Below are positions 48,001 through 59,678 of a DNA stretch of 64,000 bases, piece after piece. A program made the translations under genes and the position numbers. The notes below the pieces were generated by a model that worked only from the letters and a program-made list of their open reading frames with translations, had not been told where the DNA came from and did not search any database. Where the stretch lies: contig NZ_FXWH01000001.1 of assembly GCF_900177775.1 (NCBI RefSeq), positions 1,674,001 through 1,738,000 of the forward strand, in the 5' to 3' direction. The stretch is from Pseudidiomarina planktonica (GTDB lineage Bacteria; Pseudomonadota; Gammaproteobacteria; Enterobacterales; Alteromonadaceae). How positions within the stretch are numbered: position 1 is the first letter of the stretch; the number at the start of each line of letters is the position of its first letter.

Positions 48001-49057
48001 TATGGGTCATACAATGCGGCCCGCCGCCCGCCAGTACGAACTCGCGTGCATCAACGCCGTTAATAACCCAACCGGGTAGTTGACGTTGCAATGTCTGTAA
48101 CGCCTGCTGGTCTTCGCAAATACCAAATTGTGGTACTAATAAACGTCCGCCAAGGTTCACCAGGTTTACGTAGCTCGCCAACACCGGATGTTGCGCGCTA
48201 CGCTTAACCACTCCTGCCCGATAAGACATGCCCTGGAACAGTTCCGCCTCAACAGGTAACAACTGCGCGGCTGGCAACTCAATAATTCGATAACGCTTGC
48301 CCTGCGTATTCTGCAACTCTTTGAGCTGTGCATGAACCTGCTGCAGATACTCAAAATCAGGGTGATTAGTAGCAGGTAGTCCGCTAATTAGCAGCGTTTC
48401 GGAATCAATGAATAGGGCAATATTATCAATATGGCCCTGAGTTTCATCGCCGCTTAGGCCACGCGGTAACCAAGTTATGCGCCCTAACCCTAACTGCTGT
48501 TTTAGCGTTCGTTCCGCTTTCGACAGCGGCATGTCCTTGCGTATAACGCTGGAACTTATGGCAAGCGCGTGCCCTTGTCCGTCGGTAGTGAAGTTCCCGC
48601 CTTCAAAAATCATTGAGTTGCGTTGCCAGCGGGTCAATAAATGCGTAGCCATGGTTTGCGCGCAACGATTATCTTTACTGACATCGGGATACAACCCTTG
48701 CCAGGCATCAAACTGCCACAGCAAAGCTTCTGGCCGTTGTTGGCATTGCTCAGATAACGAAATTGATCGCCAAAATGGTGCTATATCGCACATCCAGGCA
48801 TCATTATAGGGAATAGGTAAGAGTTTAAAGCTTGCCGGCAGGCGCTTTTCGGCAAGGGCAAATTCATTCAGGTTAATGCCAACCACCACCGGGAGAGTAT
48901 CTGCGGCTTGCAACAGCAATTCAATCAGAGCATGTTGAGCGGGCTTTGCTTGTTGCCGCCACACATCGCTGCGGCTAGGCCACAAAGCAGCAACAGCACC
49001 AGGCTGTTGCCACTCAGGAATACACTGAAAGCCAGCGCTTAAAGGTTGGCCTGCCAC
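47960..49057 (-). CDS. Agmatine deiminase family protein (peptidylarginine-deiminase fold)
   Basis: 365 residues. The guanidino-modifying fold is shown by 'IPEWQQPGAVAALWPSRSDV', 'NDAWMCDIAPFW', 'MIFEGGNFTTDGQG', 'SGDETQGHIDNIALF' and the catalytic Cys in 'AGGGPHCMTHIIPAS'. AguA would turn agmatine into N-carbamoylputrescine. The usual 'DSWMRDTGP' is DAWMCDIAP here, and no N-carbamoylputrescine amidase (aguB) is adjacent, so the substrate could differ. It lies 6 nt downstream... that is, upstream of rluB in position but ends convergently with the TPR/GGDEF-like gene. Confidence 0.82.
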   Translation of the reverse strand: MAGQPLSAGFQCIPEWQQPGAVAALWPSRSDVWRQQAKPAQHALIELLLQAADTLPVVVGINLNEFALAEKRLPASFKLLPIPYNDAWMCDIAPFWRSISLSEQCQQRPEALLWQFDAWQGLYPDVSKDNRCAQTMATHLLTRWQRNSMIFEGGNFTTDGQGHALAISSSVIRKDMPLSKAERTLKQQLGLGRITWLPRGLSGDETQGHIDNIALFIDSETLLISGLPATNHPDFEYLQQVHAQLKELQNTQGKRYRIIELPAAQLLPVEAELFQGMSYRAGVVKRSAQHPVLASYVNLVNLGGRLLVPQFGICEDQQALQTLQRQLPGWVINGVDAREFVLAGGGPHCMTHIIPASVWASAQLE

Positions 49058-49063
49058 TCGTAG

Positions 49064-50086
49064 TTAACGCCGATCTTTTTTGTTCGAACCACCTGCTGGT
49101 TTGCGCGAGCCGCCAGTTGGCGCTCTACCACCAGGGCCTTTACGACGCGGATTATCGGTTACGCCAAAAGCCTGCTCAAGCGATGGTTCGCGGCGCTTGC
49201 TACGACTGGAAGCTGGTTTGTCTTGATCGGATCTACCGGCTTTTCCGGGATTCCGCTCTTGCCGTATTTGCGCATTCGCTTTACGAGCTCTGGCAAAGCG
49301 CCGTTGCTTGGTGTCTTGCTTCCGCGGGTCGATAAAGCTGCGCTGCTCTGCCGGCAGTTTCACCAGCGAACGTAAGTAATTAATTTGGTCTAAGGTTAGT
49401 TCAGCCCAACCGCCGTGTGGTAAGCCTTGCTCCAGCTGAATCGAGCCGTAGCGAATACGCATCAGGCGGCTAACCCGCACTTCCTGAGACTCCCATAAAC
49501 GCCGAACTTCGCGGTTGCGCCCTTCCGTCAGAGTGACATGGAACCATTGGTTCATGCCATCACCGCCGGCGCGTTTAATGGTGGTAAAGCGAGCTGGACC
49601 ATCTTCCAACTGCACGCCTTTGCGCAGCCGCTGCATCATAGCTTCGTCAACTTCACCAAAAATCCGCGCGGCATATTCACGTTCAATTTGCTGGCTTGGG
49701 TGCATTAATCTATTGGCAAGTTCGCCATCAGTGGTAAATAACAATAAACCAGAGGTGTTTACGTCTAACCGACCCACGGCAACCCAGCGGGCGCCCTGTA
49801 AATTTGGCAAGCGGTCATACACGGTTGGGCGGCCTTCAGGGTCTTTGCGGGTACACAACTCGCCTTCCGGCTTGTGATACATCAATACCCGGCACACTAC
49901 CGCGTCTTCAGGTTTAATAGCGACATCGCGGCCATCAATCTTAACCTTGGCATCAGCGTCAATACGCTCACCTAAACTGGCAATTTTGCCATTTACGCTT
50001 ACGCGTCCTGCCGCAATGGTCGCTTCCAGTTCACGTCGTGAACCATGCCCGGACCGGGCTAAAACCTTTTGTAACTTCTCACTCAT
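49064..50086 (-). CDS. rluB: 23S rRNA pseudouridine2605 synthase RluB
   Basis: 340 residues. The N-terminal S4 domain is '[20 protein letters not shown]', and the pseudouridine synthase core has the catalytic Asp in '[20 protein letters not shown]' plus '[16 protein letters not shown]'. The C-terminal tail (~250-340) is long, basic and Gly/Pro-rich, common in RluB. It starts 2 nt after scpB, at the end of the trpH-yciO-scpA-scpB-rluB series. The following deiminase gene lies 6 nt beyond its stop on the same strand. Confidence 0.95.
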   Translation of the reverse strand: MSEKLQKVLARSGHGSRRELEATIAAGRVSVNGKIASLGERIDADAKVKIDGRDVAIKPEDAVVCRVLMYHKPEGELCTRKDPEGRPTVYDRLPNLQGARWVAVGRLDVNTSGLLLFTTDGELANRLMHPSQQIEREYAARIFGEVDEAMMQRLRKGVQLEDGPARFTTIKRAGGDGMNQWFHVTLTEGRNREVRRLWESQEVRVSRLMRIRYGSIQLEQGLPHGGWAELTLDQINYLRSLVKLPAEQRSFIDPRKQDTKQRRFARARKANAQIRQERNPGKAGRSDQDKPASSRSKRREPSLEQAFGVTDNPRRKGPGGRAPTGGSRKPAGGSNKKDRR

Positions 50087-50088
50087 TG

Positions 50089-50673
50089 TTAATGCACTCT
50101 TTGGTCAGTCGCTGTCTCAGCGGTTGTTGATTCCGTGGCCGTTGCTTGTTGAGCATTTTCGGACGATGGAATCGGTGGTAATTCGGCTAAATCTTTCACA
50201 TTAAAATAGTCTAAAAACTCGGCGGTGGTCGCATATAACTGCGGACGCCCGGGTACTTCTCGTTGTCCGACAACTTTTACCCAGCCGCGTTCCTGCAAGG
50301 TTTTCATGATCTGGCTGCTCACGCTAACACCGCGAATCTCTTCAATATCACCACGCGTAATCGGCTGGCGATAAGCAATCAAGGCTAAGGTTTCTAACAG
50401 TGCCTGCGAATATTTCGGCGGCTTTTCCTGCCACAGTCCGGCTAAAATAGAACCAAGTTCGGTACGAGTCTGGAACCGATACCCCGAAGCAACCTGCTGC
50501 AATTGTACACCACGATTCTGATAATCCTGCTGTAATGCGCTCAATGTCGTTTGAATTTTGGCTTTACTGACTTGCTGAGCAGCCAATAACTCTTTCAATT
50601 GATCAACACTCAAGGGCTCGTCTGCGGCAAACAACGCGGCCTCAATAACCTGTTTTAGCTGTTGGTCATGCAT
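50089..50673 (-). CDS. scpB: Segregation and condensation protein B
   Basis: 194 residues; the winged-helix partner of ScpA in the SMC complex. Diagnostic segments are '[20 protein letters not shown]', '[20 protein letters not shown]' and '[20 protein letters not shown]', then '[16 protein letters not shown]'. A Thr/Ala-rich C-terminal tail follows. The start overlaps scpA by 8 nt. Confidence 0.96.
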   Translation of the reverse strand: MHDQQLKQVIEAALFAADEPLSVDQLKELLAAQQVSKAKIQTTLSALQQDYQNRGVQLQQVASGYRFQTRTELGSILAGLWQEKPPKYSQALLETLALIAYRQPITRGDIEEIRGVSVSSQIMKTLQERGWVKVVGQREVPGRPQLYATTAEFLDYFNVKDLAELPPIPSSENAQQATATESTTAETATDQRVH

Positions 50674-51505
50674 GCTCAGTTACCATGTTCTGCTGATCCT
50701 GGCGTTTACTAATATGCAGTTCAGAAAACGCGTCTACTTGAGTAATTTCAATTAAGGCTTCTTTGCTCAATTCCAGAATGGCCAGAAAACTAACCACCAC
50801 ACCAGCTTTACCCTCGCTGGTATCAAATACATCACTAAAGCGCACCCGCGATTGCTGGGTGAGTAAATCTAAAATGGCGCTCATACGCGCCCGGGTCGAC
50901 AAGCGTTCACGGTGAATATGATGATGCTCCTGCAACTGTGCCTGCTGCATTACCTTACCAAAGGCCAACACCAAATCTTCCAGGCTAACTTCAGGTGGTA
51001 ACTGCTTAACATACTCGCGCGCATCACTATTTGCCTGCACCACACAGAAATCACGTTCCTGCTGTGGTTGCGCCTCAAGGTGTCCGGCACCTTCGCGAAT
51101 GGCTTCATACTCACGCAAGCGCCGCACCAGCTCGGCTCGTGGGTCTATTTCTTCGTCTTCAACCTGCGGCGGCTTGGGCAGCAGCAGGCGACTCTTAATT
51201 TCCGTTAACATGGCCGCCATGACCAAATAATCAGCAGCAAGCTCTAATTTCAGCTCTTTCATCATGTCCACGTAGGTCATGTATTGCTGCGTAATGGGTA
51301 AAATCGGTAAATCGACAATTTCCACTTTATGGCGACGGATCAAATACAGCAACAGATCCATGGGTCCGCTAAAGGCTTCTAGAATAAGCTCCAGCGCGTC
51401 TGGCGGAATATACAAATCTTCCGGGCGCTCCAAAACCGGTTCACCACGCACAAAACCAAGCGGTAGCGCATGTTGTTCCGGCGTCAGCTCCGGCGTTTCA
51501 CTCAT
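50666..51505 (-). CDS. scpA: Segregation and condensation protein A
   Basis: 279 residues; the kleisin that bridges SMC heads. 'FSGPMDLLLYLIRRHKVEIV' and 'DLPILPITQQYMTYVDMMKE' mark the N-terminal domain, 'YLVMAAMLTEIKSRLLLPKP' follows, and the C-terminal winged helix has 'VVSFLAILELSKEALIEITQ'. ATGA overlap with yciO upstream and 8 nt overlap with scpB downstream. The SMC partner is encoded at the left edge of the window. Confidence 0.96.
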   Translation of the reverse strand: MSETPELTPEQHALPLGFVRGEPVLERPEDLYIPPDALELILEAFSGPMDLLLYLIRRHKVEIVDLPILPITQQYMTYVDMMKELKLELAADYLVMAAMLTEIKSRLLLPKPPQVEDEEIDPRAELVRRLREYEAIREGAGHLEAQPQQERDFCVVQANSDAREYVKQLPPEVSLEDLVLAFGKVMQQAQLQEHHHIHRERLSTRARMSAILDLLTQQSRVRFSDVFDTSEGKAGVVVSFLAILELSKEALIEITQVDAFSELHISKRQDQQNMVTEHA

Positions 51506-52128
51506 AGGCCTGCAAAGGGCTCCACCGAGCCACTTCCTTGCCGGGCAATCACTACATTGCCGTCAGCTAAATCAATGACAGTGGTAGGCTTCTCGCCGCG
51601 ATGGCCGCCATCAATAATCAGATCTACCAGCTTTTCCAATCGCTCACGAATATCGTTTGGATCTGACTCCGCAAACTCGCTGTCATCTAAAATCAAACTG
51701 GTCGACATTAACGGCTCGCGCAGCTCAGCCAATAATTCACTGGTAATAGGATCATCGCTCACCCGAATACCTATGGTTTTTCGCTTCGGATTCAGCAACC
51801 GTTTTGGCACTTCTTTAGTACCCAGCAGAATAAAAGTGTAGGCACCCGGCGTGTTGTTCTTCAGCAGCCGGAACGCATTGTTGTCAACGCGTGCATAAGT
51901 TGCTAATTCAGATAAATCTCGACACATCAGGGTGAAGTTATGGGTTTTGCTGATGTCGCGGATTTGGCAAATACGTTCAACCGCGGGTTTATTACCTAGT
52001 TGACAACCAATTGCGTAGCCAGAATCGGTTGGATACACCACCACGCCACCCTGGCGAATAATCGCCACGGCCTGCTGAATAAGGCGCGTTTGCGGATTCT
52101 GTGGATGAATTTCAAAATACTGGCTCAT
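51502..52128 (-). CDS. yciO: YciO-type threonylcarbamoyl-AMP synthase family protein
   Basis: 208 residues, of the YrdC/Sua5/YciO superfamily. 'AVAIIRQGGVVVYPTDSGYA' and 'TLMCRDLSELATYARVDNNA' are typical of the YciO branch, as is 'LLNPKRKTIGIRVSDDPITS'. The TsaC branch makes threonylcarbamoyl-AMP for tRNA t6A; the role of YciO itself is less certain. Start ATG 52128 has AAGGA 8 nt upstream; nine more codons are open but unsupported. Lies 39 nt after trpH. Confidence 0.9.
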   Translation of the reverse strand: MSQYFEIHPQNPQTRLIQQAVAIIRQGGVVVYPTDSGYAIGCQLGNKPAVERICQIRDISKTHNFTLMCRDLSELATYARVDNNAFRLLKNNTPGAYTFILLGTKEVPKRLLNPKRKTIGIRVSDDPITSELLAELREPLMSTSLILDDSEFAESDPNDIRERLEKLVDLIIDGGHRGEKPTTVIDLADGNVVIARQGSGSVEPFAGL

Positions 52129-52167
52129 GTAGGTGTTCCTTTCTTCTCTTGGCAACTTAAGTTTCTG

Positions 52168-53043
52168 CTAATTAGTTATAGTTGTTATGGTGTCAGATTC
52201 ACGCTCAGCCGGCGTCTGCCATAGTGACCATATTGGCACACAAGATTCTGGTAAACAAAGGTTTTTGCCCAGCTCCCGCCAGCGTTTTGGCGCATGAAAA
52301 TCAGACCCTGCTGAAGCATATAAATTGTAGTCTGCAGCAAATTCGGCAAGCGCGGAACGCTGCCCTTGAGGTTGTTGACCAACAGCGACTTCTAAGCCGT
52401 CCATGCCGTCAGCCTGGGCCTCTTCCAGTAAGCGCCGCAGCCATTTGTTGCTCAACTGATACGCGTGCGGATGCGCCAACACTGCATTCCCGCCAGCCGC
52501 CTTCACCGCGGCAATAGCAGTAGCCAAATCACACCAATCGGCTTTCACATAAGCAAACTGGCCAGCGCCAACGTAGCGTTTGAATGCGTCTGCAAAGTCT
52601 TTAATAACACCTTTAGCCAGCAGTGCGTCGGCAATATGTTTGCGCGTTGGCATGCCGCTAATAGTGCCAAGTTCAACGGTTATATCAATGCCTGCTGCGG
52701 CCAGTTTGTCCAACATACCTTGAAAGCGGTCGCGCCTGAGCTGCTGCTGTGCATTTAACAATGATTGAATTGCGCTATGGTCAGGGTTGATATTTAAACC
52801 CAACAGATGAATTTCGTGTTGCTGCCAGCGACAGGTAATTTCAACGCCACAAATTAATTCTAGTGGGTGCTGTTCGTTGGCAACTGCTTGTGTTGCGAGC
52901 GGCCAGGAGTCCGTACTGTCATGATCAGTAATCGCCAAATAATCTACACCTTGATGCACCGCTCGCTGCACCAGCTCAGCGGGGCTTAGGGCCCCATCGG
53001 AGCAATTGGTGTGGCAATGTAAATCGTAAACTGGCGCTAACAC
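52168..53043 (-). CDS. rnm: PHP-domain 5'-3' exoribonuclease (RNase AM / TrpH)
   Basis: 291 residues beginning at GTG 53043. PHP metal ligands are seen in 'YDLHCHTNCSDGALSPAELV', 'YLAITDHDSTDSW', 'ICGVEITCRW', 'NAVLAHPHAYQLSN' and 'ASAGSDFHAPKRWRELG'. The E. coli homologue (YciV/TrpH) acts as a 5'-3' exonuclease on short RNAs and matures 5S/rRNA ends, and also hydrolyses pAp. First gene of the series leading to rluB. Divergent from glutamate dehydrogenase. Confidence 0.92.
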   Translation of the reverse strand: MLAPVYDLHCHTNCSDGALSPAELVQRAVHQGVDYLAITDHDSTDSWPLATQAVANEQHPLELICGVEITCRWQQHEIHLLGLNINPDHSAIQSLLNAQQQLRRDRFQGMLDKLAAAGIDITVELGTISGMPTRKHIADALLAKGVIKDFADAFKRYVGAGQFAYVKADWCDLATAIAAVKAAGGNAVLAHPHAYQLSNKWLRRLLEEAQADGMDGLEVAVGQQPQGQRSALAEFAADYNLYASAGSDFHAPKRWRELGKNLCLPESCVPIWSLWQTPAERESDTITTITN

Positions 53044-53111
53044 TTTGATCTGTTTTACCTATAATTTGACTATGATAGTGAGAACCTTAGCAAAAGCGTC
53101 TCTTTCTAACC

Positions 53112-53143
53112 CCCTGAATTCAGGGTCACGTGATTATATCACG
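53112..53143. promoter_or_regulatory. Two palindromes before the glutamate dehydrogenase gene
   Basis: A perfect 14-bp palindrome CCCTGAATTCAGGG (53112-53125) is followed 3 bp later by an inverted repeat CGTGAT-TAT-ATCACG (53129-53143). They lie 25-56 nt before the ATG and between divergent genes. They look like operator sites; the regulators are unknown. Confidence 0.5.
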
Positions 53144-53167
53144 CGTTGCCAATGACAAGGAGTGAAG

Positions 53168-56502
<3,335 letters not shown>

Positions 56503-56547
56503 TTAAACAAGCGTTTTAATTAGGCTACTTTACTGCGGTTGCGAAAC

Positions 56548-56578
56548 GAACACAAGCGCGGTAATCGCGCTTGTGTTC
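56548..56578 (-). terminator. Strong hairpin after the DUF4382 gene
   Basis: A perfect 13-bp stem (GAACACAAGCGCG/CGCGCTTGTGTTC) with a 5-nt loop, 18 nt after the stop of the DUF4382 gene. On the minus strand the following sequence is GTTTCGC, a poor U-tract, so termination is likely but not certain. Confidence 0.55.
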
Positions 56579-56595
56579 AGTCATTTCAGGCTGGT

Positions 56596-57573
56596 TTATT
56601 CTGCGCCAAGTTCCACGGTCGCAGGTTGCTGAGTTGCTTCAATAGTGACAGTTTCGGCTTCCAGGAAGCTCACATCATCATCAGCTTCTGGATCCGCATC
56701 ATCATCACAGGTCACAGCAGCGGTGTAGTCGCCGGCGGTAATAAAGCCAATTTCAAAGTTATAGTTGGCCGCGCCGTCAAAGAACACGTTTGTGCTGGCA
56801 TAGGGTTCAACTTCTTCTGAACCGCCGTTGTCAGCCATGTCTTCCAAGGCCACATCAGCACCTTGATACAGATACACACTGGCTACCGGAGCACTGATGT
56901 CATCAGGAGCAACCGGGCACTCATTATTTAACAGCAGCGACTCAGCCACAGTACCTTCCAGATGACCAATTTCACTGTTATCCACTAAGCGCAAGCCCGT
57001 CGGTTTGAGCAAATAACCATCTTGTCCAACCGGATCCACCAGCGCTTTACGTAAATCAAATTCAAGGGTGTAATTAACTTCACCTGCTGCGGCGATAGTG
57101 ACACCAATTAACTTCAATTCATTCGATGGCACTCGCAACGGAAGTTTCTCACCGTCAACCATCACATAAGAGCCGGTGCCAATTTCAAGGCGTAACTGGC
57201 CATAATTGCCAGCCGGAATTTCTGCATTGTTAACCAGGTTTTCCGAATCAGATCCGGTAACTTCTAGCAAGTTAATACCCCGAGTGTTGGCTACCACTTC
57301 GCCTTCCTCGTCTAAGCAGGCATCATTGGCTGCTACTGTGTTGCCATCTTCACCAATGGTAAAAGTTACGGGATCTGCGCCGTTACCGACCAGTTCTACT
57401 GTGTTGAAACAAACCATTACTTCTTCAGCAACAGTTACCGGTGCATCACTCACACCAAAGGTAAAATTTGCTGTACCGCTATTGTTGTCATCGCTGTCTG
57501 AGCCACAACCCACCAATACGCCCGACAAAGCCATTGCCACTACAAATTTGTTCTTTATCAATGTGTTCATCAT
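56596..57573 (-). CDS. DUF4382-domain lipoprotein
   Basis: 325 residues. The lipobox LVGC gives lipidated C23, followed by a Ser/Asp-rich spacer (GSDSDDNNSG). A DUF4382 beta-sandwich domain covers ~35-195 ('FTFGVSDAPVTVAEEVMVCF', 'IPAGNYGQLRLEIGTGSYVM'), and a second beta-rich region follows to an acidic C-terminus (DDDADPEADDDVS). A surface or periplasmic protein of unknown function; acidity suits a saline habitat. Start ATG 57573 lies 7 nt after AAGGAG; the frame stays open 77 codons upstream without support. Confidence 0.83.
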   Translation of the reverse strand: MMNTLIKNKFVVAMALSGVLVGCGSDSDDNNSGTANFTFGVSDAPVTVAEEVMVCFNTVELVGNGADPVTFTIGEDGNTVAANDACLDEEGEVVANTRGINLLEVTGSDSENLVNNAEIPAGNYGQLRLEIGTGSYVMVDGEKLPLRVPSNELKLIGVTIAAAGEVNYTLEFDLRKALVDPVGQDGYLLKPTGLRLVDNSEIGHLEGTVAESLLLNNECPVAPDDISAPVASVYLYQGADVALEDMADNGGSEEVEPYASTNVFFDGAANYNFEIGFITAGDYTAAVTCDDDADPEADDDVSFLEAETVTIEATQQPATVELGAE

Positions 57574-57621
57574 AATCAAACTCCTTAAATTACTTGCGGC
57601 GCCTAGGTTGGCGCTTGAAAT

Positions 57622-57657
57622 AATTTGACACATTATCTCGGGAACCGTTGTCAAATT
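57622..57657. repeat. Inverted repeat AATTTGACA-N18-TGTCAAATT
   Basis: Perfect 9-bp arms (57622-57630 and 57649-57657) 18 bp apart, 49-84 nt before the DUF4382 start. Each arm contains TTGACA on one strand, but no good -10 follows at 16-18 nt on either strand. It could be an operator. The rest of 57574-57831 shows nothing else I can name. Confidence 0.5.
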
Positions 57658-57831
57658 TTTGTAATAGTTTAGTAAATCTTGAAATTCATACCTTAAACGC
57701 ATAGCTGTATTGGAATTTCCGGCTGGAATATTGACATGATGATCAGGGGCAGGTATCTTTGCTCTCGATAAGTTAGACAGGGTAGCTACAAGCCATACAA
57801 ACAACTTTGGCTTAACGTCTGTTTTACTCGC

Positions 57832-57849
57832 TTACAAGCTAACTAGAAC
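57832..57849 (+). promoter_or_regulatory. Candidate TrpR operator
   Basis: TTACAAGCTAACTAGAAC matches 12 of the 16 defined positions of the E. coli TrpR palindrome GNACTAGTTAACTAGTNC, including the core CTAACTAG. It lies 21 nt before the trpL start codon, where a promoter operator is expected. A convincing -35/-10 pair was not found. Confidence 0.45.
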
Positions 57850-57869
57850 AAAATTTGAGACTCACACAA

Positions 57870-57926
57870 ATGACTATACAAGTTCAACAAAAACAAGCGA
57901 ACTGGTGGTGGCACTTCCCGACATAG
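57870..57926 (+). CDS. trpL: Tryptophan operon leader peptide
   Basis: 18 codons plus stop, reading MTIQVQQKQANWWWHFPT. Three consecutive Trp codons (57903-57911) stall the ribosome when charged tRNA-Trp is scarce. The stop codon lies directly before segment 2 of the attenuator. Upstream sequence has GAGA but no strong ribosome site. The peptide itself has no known role beyond control. Confidence 0.88.
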   Translation: MTIQVQQKQANWWWHFPT

Positions 57927-57992
57927 CGGGTGGTGTGAGTGTGTGCGTTTATAAAACACTTATGAAAACCCGCTCATTGAGCGGGTTTTTTT
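57903..57992 (+). promoter_or_regulatory. trp attenuator (mutually exclusive hairpins)
   Basis: Four complementary blocks alternate: CCCG 57917-57920 (segment 1), CGGG 57927-57930 (2), CCCG 57969-57972 (3) and CGGG 57982-57985 (4). Segments 1:2 also pair CAC with GTG outside. Segments 2:3 add TGAGTGT (57936-57942) with ACACTTA (57956-57962). Segments 3:4 form the terminator. Stalling at the Trp codons would mask segment 1 and favour 2:3, giving readthrough into trpE. Confidence 0.85.
57965..57992 (+). terminator. Attenuator terminator of the trp operon
   Basis: Stem of AAAACCCGCTC with GAGCGGGTTTT, loop ATT, ending in T7. It is 55 nt before trpE. Confidence 0.93.
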
Positions 57993-58046
57993 ATGCCCTT
58001 AAGTAATGGCTGTAGCTAATTTCAGGTATCAGACAGGAGTCTTGTA

Positions 58047-59678
58047 GTGGACCAAACGACAATCAATAACGAGCCGGGAACTCTGCAAACCTTGCAGATT
58101 CAAATTCCCTATCAAGCCGACCCGCTCGCGCTCTACGCTCGTCTGTGCGGAAGTCGCAGTGACAATATCTTGCTTGAGTCCGCCGAAATTGACTCCAAAC
58201 AAAGCCTGAAAAGCTTGCTGATGGTAGATGCCGCAATTAAATTCACCTGTCAGGGTCAGCAAGTGCAGGTGGATGCGCTGACCAGCAATGGCAGCCAATT
58301 ATTGCCTTGGTTGGCCTCACGTTTAGCGCCCTACTTGTCTGAGTCTGCAAGCGACTCAACGCAGCTGCTATTTGATTTCGGCCCGGCTCTTGCTGAACGC
58401 ACTCAAGATGAAGATTCGCGGCTGCGCAGCCACGGCAACATGGAGCCATTACGAATTGTGCAACAGGGTTTGCAGGCAGCGTCTAAACACCCGTTAAGCG
58501 TGTTCATTGGTGGTGTATTCGCCTATGACTTTATCGCCAGCTTTGAGGAGTTGCCCGAGGTGCCTGAAGGTACCAACAGCTGCCCTGATTACGTATTCTA
58601 TTTAGCCGAAACCTTGCTGGTTATTGACCATCAGCAACAAACCACCGAATTGCTCGCCTCGGTGCTGAGCGGCGAGCATATGCAAACCGAGTACCTGCGT
58701 TTAAGCCAGCGGGTTGGTGAAATTGCCGCCCTGTGCCAGCTACCAAACCCAAGTAGCACAGCGCCATCTAATCCGGCTTCGCCAGCAGCGAACACTGAGG
58801 TCACAGCCCGACCCAGTCGCCAGCGCTATCAAGAAATAGTCACACAAATGCAGGAGCATATTCTGGCTGGCAATATTTTTCAGGTGGTGCCTTCCCGCCA
58901 GTTTGAGCTAAGCTGCCGCGACAGTCTGCGCGCCTATGCACATCTGAAACAAACCAACCCCTCGCCGTACATGTTTTACATTCGCAGCAACGACTTTCAG
59001 CTGTTCGGTGCATCGCCGGAATCCGCATTGAAATATCAGCGCGCCAGTAATCAGGTTGAGCTATACCCCATTGCCGGCACCCGGCCGCGAGGCAAAAATG
59101 CTGACAACAGTATTCATCCCGACTTAGACAGCCGCCTGGAACTGGCACTAAGAATGGACAAAAAAGAACTTGCCGAACACCTGATGCTGGTTGATTTATC
59201 GCGTAACGATTTAGCCCGCATCGCGATTCCCGGCACACGCCACGTGGCCGACCTATTGAAAGTAGACAGGTACTCGCACGTTATGCACCTGGTTTCTCGC
59301 GTGGTAGCGCAATTGGCCACAGATTTAGACGCACTGCACGCCTATCAGGCCTGCATGAATATGGGCACACTGGTAGGTGCGCCAAAAATTAGTGCCGCCC
59401 GCCTGATCCGTGAAGTAGAAGGTGAACGCCGCGGTAGTTACGGTGGTGCCGTTGGCTACTTAGCTGGCAATGGTGATATGGATACCTGTATCACTATCCG
59501 GTCTGCCTTTGTTCGCAATCAACGCGCCATAGTGCAAGCCGGGGCCGGGGTGGTTCATGACTCAGATCCGCTAAGTGAAGTGGATGAAACCGAAGCCAAA
59601 GCGCGTGCTGTTATTCACGCCATTCAGTTAGCTGAAGCAGAATTAGCCACTGATTCAACCTCAGGAGCACCGGTATGA
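58047..59678 (+). CDS. trpE: Anthranilate synthase component I
   Basis: 543 residues, starting at GTG 58047 with AGGAG 7 nt upstream. It makes anthranilate from chorismate with ammonia from TrpG. The chorismate motif is PIAGTRPRG (Ala where PabB has Lys), with 'LAEHLMLVDLSRNDLARI', 'GTLVGAPKISAARLI' and 'QAGAGVVHDSDP'. The feedback-site motif LLES is at about residues 37-40 (NILLESAEID), so tryptophan inhibition is likely. An Ala/Pro/Ser-rich segment at ~235-255 separates the halves. ATGA overlap with trpG. Confidence 0.97.
   Translation: MDQTTINNEPGTLQTLQIQIPYQADPLALYARLCGSRSDNILLESAEIDSKQSLKSLLMVDAAIKFTCQGQQVQVDALTSNGSQLLPWLASRLAPYLSESASDSTQLLFDFGPALAERTQDEDSRLRSHGNMEPLRIVQQGLQAASKHPLSVFIGGVFAYDFIASFEELPEVPEGTNSCPDYVFYLAETLLVIDHQQQTTELLASVLSGEHMQTEYLRLSQRVGEIAALCQLPNPSSTAPSNPASPAANTEVTARPSRQRYQEIVTQMQEHILAGNIFQVVPSRQFELSCRDSLRAYAHLKQTNPSPYMFYIRSNDFQLFGASPESALKYQRASNQVELYPIAGTRPRGKNADNSIHPDLDSRLELALRMDKKELAEHLMLVDLSRNDLARIAIPGTRHVADLLKVDRYSHVMHLVSRVVAQLATDLDALHAYQACMNMGTLVGAPKISAARLIREVEGERRGSYGGAVGYLAGNGDMDTCITIRSAFVRNQRAIVQAGAGVVHDSDPLSEVDETEAKARAVIHAIQLAEAELATDSTSGAPV

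Noticed and set aside
57812-57845. Explicit -35/-10 assignment for the trp promoter
   Set aside because: Candidate boxes (TTGGCT, TTACAA, TAACTA) do not give a 16-18 nt spacing; only the operator-like palindrome is reported.
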